From assembly GCA_018385135.1 (NCBI GenBank), contig JAHAWY010000026.1:1-44277 (forward strand): a stretch of DNA of 44,277 nt, written 5' to 3'. This DNA comes from Oscillospiraceae bacterium (GTDB lineage: Bacteria; Bacillota; Clostridia; Oscillospirales; Oscillospiraceae). The translations under genes were made by a program, and so were the position numbers. Shown here one piece after another: positions 41,167 through 44,277 of the stretch; position 1 is the first letter of the stretch, and each line of letters begins with the position of its first letter. The notes under the pieces are model-generated. The model saw only the letters and a list, made by a program, of their open reading frames with translations, made no database searches and had not been told where the DNA came from.

Positions 41167-41526
41167 TTGAAGTATTCGGTCTCGATGAAAAAAAATCACG
41201 AGTTCCGCCGTCTTTACGCGAAAGGGAAAAGTGTTGCCGCGTCCACGCTCGTGGTCTATTTCAGACGCACGGGCAGACCGATAAACCAGCTCGGCATCAC
41301 GGTCAGCACAAAGGTCGGCAACGCAGTTTGCCGCAACCGTATCCGCCGTCGTATCCGGGAGATATACCGCTTAAACGAGGAGAGGCTTGACAAGGGCATG
41401 GACATAGTTGTGGTGGCTCGCAACAAAGCCGCCTTTTCCGACTACCACCGTCTTGAAAAGGACTTTGTCTTTGCCTGCACCCGCCTGGGGATAATAGACT
41501 CGGCTTCAAAGGAGGGCGGCAAATGA
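41167..41526 (+). CDS. rnpA: Ribonuclease P protein component
   Basis: RnpA binds the RNase P RNA and helps recognise pre-tRNA leaders. The 119-residue basic protein starts with [20 protein letters not shown], has [19 protein letters not shown] and the core RNA-binding stretch [18 protein letters not shown] chose the TTG at 41167, giving the usual start M-KYSVS; a further upstream ATG (41128) lacks a ribosome site, and the internal ATG (41185) would remove the first strand. The stop overlaps yidD as ATGA. Confidence 0.95.
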   Translation: MKYSVSMKKNHEFRRLYAKGKSVAASTLVVYFRRTGRPINQLGITVSTKVGNAVCRNRIRRRIREIYRLNEERLDKGMDIVVVARNKAAFSDYHRLEKDFVFACTRLGIIDSASKEGGK

Positions 41527-41741
41527 AAAAGCTGCTCATTTCCGCTGTTCGTTTCTATCAAAAAAACATATCCCCGCTGTCCCAGCCCTGCTGCCGATTT
41601 GTGCCAACCTGCTCGCAGTATGCCTTGGAGGCTCTGGAAAAATACGGCGCTGCCAAAGGAACATGGCTCGCCGTGAAGCGCATTTCCAAATGCCATCCCT
41701 TCCACAGGAAGGGCTACGATTTCTACGACCCGGTTCCCTGA
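41523..41741 (+). CDS. yidD: Membrane protein insertion efficiency factor YidD
   Basis: The 72-residue protein has the family motifs [31 protein letters not shown] and ISKCHPFH. YidD is a small membrane-associated protein that helps YidC-dependent insertion. It overlaps rnpA by four bases and precedes yidC by 28 bases, its normal position. Confidence 0.96.
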   Translation: MKKLLISAVRFYQKNISPLSQPCCRFVPTCSQYALEALEKYGAAKGTWLAVKRISKCHPFHRKGYDFYDPVP

Positions 41742-41769
41742 CCGGAGCGTAACCGTTAAGGAGTATTCG

Positions 41770-43032
41770 ATGTCATTTTCCGAAATCATTACCTACCCCT
41801 TTTCATGGCTGCTACTAATGCTCTATGACTGGACGCTCAACTACGGCGTTGCCATTTTGCTGTTTGCCGTTGTCGTTAAGCTTGTTCTTCTGCCTTTCCA
41901 AATGAAAAGCAAGCGCAGCATGATGCGTATGGCTCGTCTCCAGCCGATTATGAAGGAACTGGAGAAAAAGCATAATGGCAATCAGCAAAAGTATCAGGCG
42001 GAGGTTGCAAGGCTTTATAAGGAGGAGAAAATCAACCCCATGTCGGGTTGCCTCTGGTCTCTTATACCCTTCCCGATACTCATAGCGCTTTACAGTGTTA
42101 TTCGCCAGCCGTTCATCCGTCTTATGCGCGTCAGCGAGGAGACGCTTGAAATCATAACCGCAAAGGCGACCGAGCTGGGCTATGAGGCTGCCTCGAACGC
42201 AGCCTATGCCGAAATCGGTCTGGCCGACTTTGTCCACAACCATTTTTCCGAATTTGAAGGCATTTCGGACAAGCTTGTCGATCTCGACTTTGGCTTTCTG
42301 GGTATCAACCTCGGCGCAATGCCCCAGTGGAACTTCTTTGCCAAGACCGATTGGAGCGACCCGAGCATATGGGGTCCGGCTTTTGGTCTGTTTTTGGTGC
42401 CCATCATTTCTGCGCTGCTGAGCTATTTCTCCATGAAGGTCAGCAGCGCCTCCAACCCCGGAACTGCCGAGACGCAGGGGCAGATGAAAGGCATGATGCT
42501 TATGATGCCGTTGGTATCGCTTTACATCTGCTTTATCATGCCTGCCGCTTTGGGTGTTTACTGGATCGCAAACAGCCTTCTGGCGATCATTCAGGATTTC
42601 TTCCTTAACCGCCACTACAACAAGATCCTTGACGCGGAGGATGCCGAGCGCAGAGAGCGCATGAACGCACGCGAGGCGGAGATTGAAAGAAAGCGTCTGG
42701 AAACCGAGAAGCTTCGCGCAGAGGGTGCGACCGAGCGCAACAAGAACACCAGCAAGAAGAAGCTTCAGACGGCTGAAAAGGTTCAAAACGAGGAGCGCCT
42801 TGCCGCCGAGCGCGCCGAGGAAAAGGCACGCCGCCGCAGAGAAGCAGGGCTGCCCGAGGACGACACGCCCGATTCCCAAGTGGGAACGCGCCGCTATGCC
42901 AGAGGCAGAGCCTATGTTGCCGACCGCTTTACCAACCCCGATAGCGCGCAGACCGCCGCCGCTGATAGCGACGTGCAGCCCGAAGCCGGGGAGACCGTGG
43001 CGGAGACTGACGATGCTCCGGCGGAGGAATAA
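41770..43032 (+). CDS. yidC: Membrane protein insertase YidC (Oxa1 family)
   Basis: YidC inserts and folds inner-membrane proteins. The 420-residue Gram-positive-type protein has the conserved span NYGVAILLFAVVVKLVLLPF, QPIMKELEKKH, and SLIPFPILIALYSVI, then two more hydrophobic segments ending VYWIANSLLAIIQDFF. It lacks the large proteobacterial periplasmic domain. A long charged tail (about 285-420), first coiled-coil (RERMNAREAEIERKR) then acidic, is on the cytoplasmic side and may bind ribosomes. It lies in the rnpA-yidD-yidC-jag order. Confidence 0.96.
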   Translation: MSFSEIITYPFSWLLLMLYDWTLNYGVAILLFAVVVKLVLLPFQMKSKRSMMRMARLQPIMKELEKKHNGNQQKYQAEVARLYKEEKINPMSGCLWSLIPFPILIALYSVIRQPFIRLMRVSEETLEIITAKATELGYEAASNAAYAEIGLADFVHNHFSEFEGISDKLVDLDFGFLGINLGAMPQWNFFAKTDWSDPSIWGPAFGLFLVPIISALLSYFSMKVSSASNPGTAETQGQMKGMMLMMPLVSLYICFIMPAALGVYWIANSLLAIIQDFFLNRHYNKILDAEDAERRERMNAREAEIERKRLETEKLRAEGATERNKNTSKKKLQTAEKVQNEERLAAERAEEKARRRREAGLPEDDTPDSQVGTRRYARGRAYVADRFTNPDSAQTAAADSDVQPEAGETVAETDDAPAEE

Positions 43033-43074
43033 GCCTTAATCAAGCAAAACGATTTATCATTTGGGAGATACACT

Positions 43075-43734
43075 ATGCTAAATTCAATTGAAGTCACAGG
43101 AAGGACCGAGGAGGAAGCAATAGCGTCTGCTCTCCGCCAGCTTAACCTTCAAAGAGACGAGGTATCCATTGAAATCATCGAACGCGCTAAGTCCGGCTTT
43201 CTTAGGATAGGCGCGTCTCCCGCGGTCATCCGCGTAAGCTACGAGCTTCCCGATGAGCCTGCCGAGCTTTCCGTTGAGGATAAGACCCGCAGCTTTCTTG
43301 AGGGTTTGCTTGAGCGCATGGGTACTAAGGCGGAGCTTGATATGAAAACAAAAGACGACGGCTCTGTTTTCGTTAACCTAAGCGGCGATGGCATGGGCGC
43401 TATTATCGGACGCCGCGGCGAAACGCTCGACGCTATCCAGCACCTTACCAACTACGCTGTCAACCGCGGCTGCGAGCAGCGCACCCATATCAGCATTGAC
43501 GCGGAAAACTATCGCGCAAAGCGCGAGGAGTCGCTTGTTCATCTGGCTGAAAAAATGGCTGCCAAAACCCTCAAATACCATAGAAGCATGGCTCTGGAGC
43601 CTATGAACTCCTACGAGCGCCATGTTATCCATACGGCGCTGCAAAACTACGAGGGTGTGACAACCTGCTCCACGGGCACTGAGCCTAACCGCAGGGTGGT
43701 CATCTCCTGCGACAAGGCAAAGCCCCAGGGCTGA
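43075..43734 (+). CDS. jag: RNA-binding protein Jag/KhpB (Jag-N, KH, R3H)
   Basis: The 219-residue protein has the Jag N-terminal domain (MLNSIEVTGRTEEEAI), a linker, and the KH domain with GxxG loop IGRRGETLDAIQ. It ends with an R3H domain (MNSYERHVIHTALQN, with R and H of the motif). KhpB binds RNA and affects cell elongation and sporulation in Gram-positives. It follows yidC by 42 bases and completes the block; mnmE and mnmG, which often follow, are not next. Confidence 0.95.
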   Translation: MLNSIEVTGRTEEEAIASALRQLNLQRDEVSIEIIERAKSGFLRIGASPAVIRVSYELPDEPAELSVEDKTRSFLEGLLERMGTKAELDMKTKDDGSVFVNLSGDGMGAIIGRRGETLDAIQHLTNYAVNRGCEQRTHISIDAENYRAKREESLVHLAEKMAAKTLKYHRSMALEPMNSYERHVIHTALQNYEGVTTCSTGTEPNRRVVISCDKAKPQG

Positions 43735-43787
43735 GCGCCGCACAAATAGAAACCGGCGGATCTCCGCCGCAGAGGAGTGGGTAGAAT

Positions 43788-44036
43788 ATGACAACCTTTG
43801 AAACAGTTAGAAGCGTGCTTGCAAAGCAGCTTGAAATCGCCCCGGACAGCATCACGGAAAGTACCAGAATATTTGAAGATCTGGGGGCTGACTCTCTTGA
43901 TTTGGTTGAGCTGGTCATGACTCTCGAGGAGGGCTATAACATCATCATCACCAACGAGATTGCCGGAACTCTGGCAACCGTTGGCGACGTTGTCGCTTTC
44001 ATTGATAAGCAGCTTGAATCCGGAGGACTCTTATAA
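43788..44036 (+). CDS. acpP: Acyl carrier protein
   Basis: The 82-residue protein has the phosphopantetheine site DLGADSLDLVELVM (Ser of DSL) and typical helices, ending TVGDVVAFIDKQLES. It carries acyl chains in fatty-acid synthesis. GAGGAGTGGG precedes the ATG. It lies 54 bases after jag, where mnmE is more usual, and 39 bases before an IS element. Its other fab genes are not in the window. Confidence 0.95.
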   Translation: MTTFETVRSVLAKQLEIAPDSITESTRIFEDLGADSLDLVELVMTLEEGYNIIITNEIAGTLATVGDVVAFIDKQLESGGLL

Positions 44037-44074
44037 TTTCAAGCAAATGCAAAAAGTGCCCCATCGTTCAAAAA

Positions 44075-44277
44075 TGAACTGCACCCCATTTGTTAGACAG
44101 TATGATATACTATCTAACAAGTGGGGTGTTTTCTATGCCAAAAGGAGTGGCAAATAAACGGTACACACCGGAATTCAAGAAAAAAGTTGTAGAAACCATG
44201 ATGGAAGAAAAGCTGAGTTACCGTGAAATAACGAGACAATTTGGGATTTCAGACCACCATATTGTCCAAGCGTGGGA
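44075..44277 (+). mobile_element. Left end of an IS3-family insertion sequence, truncated by the window
   Basis: A terminal inverted-repeat-like sequence starts near 44075 with TGAACTGCACCCCATTTG. A palindrome (44091-44119, 13-base arms with one mismatch) lies next to it, and the orfA-type transposase gene starts at 44135. The right end is outside the window. It is inserted 38 bases after acpP. Confidence 0.75.
44135..44277 (+). CDS. IS3-family transposase OrfA (helix-turn-helix), partial
   Basis: The visible 47 codons read MPKGVANKRYTPEFKKKV, then EKLSYREITRQFGISDHH, the N-terminal helix-turn-helix of IS3/IS150-type OrfA proteins that bind the IS ends. OrfB, with the DDE catalytic domain, would follow, usually through a -1 frameshift. 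The gene runs past the end of the window. The start has a GGGGTG-like upstream sequence, a weak ribosome site, as is common in IS genes. Confidence 0.85.
   Translation, partial: MPKGVANKRYTPEFKKKVVETMMEEKLSYREITRQFGISDHHIVQAW

Noticed and set aside
1..44277. CRISPR arrays, prophage or antiphage islands
   Set aside because: No regularly spaced direct repeats, cas-like genes, integrases or phage structural genes were seen; only one IS end at the right edge.

Overview
The window looks like chromosome of an anaerobic, spore-forming Firmicute of class Clostridia, most likely Oscillospiraceae/Oscillibacter-like. The reasons are SpoIID and a GerMN lipoprotein, a CtsR/McsA/ClpC stress operon with canonical CtsR boxes, a CD1247-type protein, fairly high GC, strong AGGAGG ribosome sites, and hydroxyacyl-CoA dehydratase/old-yellow-enzyme genes typical of amino-acid or enoate fermenters. 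This placement is inference from gene content.

Layout. (1) 1-4405, minus strand: the damaged remains of an acyl-CoA reduction operon. In transcription order it holds the last ~85 codons of a 2-hydroxyacyl-CoA dehydratase subunit, the dehydratase activator, a 51-aa membrane microprotein, a standalone acetyl-CoA-synthase-like middle domain, and a flavin/Fe-S enoate-reductase-type enzyme whose 5' end is out of frame. (2) 4406-6850: an 8-TM protein, spoIID and a hotdog thioesterase. (3) 6971-10735: clpC, mcsA and ctsR without mcsB, under three CtsR boxes. (4) 10845-12948: a 56-aa ferredoxin, yabB-type methyltransferase, rsmI and tRNA-Leu(CAA). (5) 12966-14168: an iron alcohol dehydrogenase. (6) 14315-21973: a tightly packed operon with a tungstate ABC transporter (tupABC), moeA, a moeA-PBP fusion, cobT and a tandem CobU protein.

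(7) 22120-31168: a GNAT protein, then minus-strand genes: a coiled-coil orphan, a Cys-rich CD1247-like protein, efp, and the series comEA-like, response regulator, histidine kinase, GerMN lipoprotein, metY, yqeG and pepP. (8) 31214-36620: a D,D-carboxypeptidase, proC, and a divergent LysR/putP pair with a palindromic operator. (9) 36662-40645: dCMP deaminase and an SLH/beta-helix/L,D-transpeptidase (minus), then queH and queT (plus). (10) 40672-44036: the conserved rpmH-rnpA-yidD-yidC-jag block with a long structured rpmH leader, followed by acpP. (11) 44075-44277: the left end of an IS3-family element that runs off the window.

How the parts fit together: tungstate uptake and MoeA-type metal insertion would supply W/Mo-pterin enzymes. 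CobT and CobU complete the lower ligand of a corrinoid. QueH and QueT serve queuosine. The stress, sporulation and envelope genes are housekeeping. The most unusual region is the first 4.4 kb, where an acyl-CoA reduction module with an AcsB-like fragment and a hidden microprotein appears to be decaying. No CRISPR array, rRNA, phage or replication origin was seen. No gene-free stretch exceeds 300 bases.
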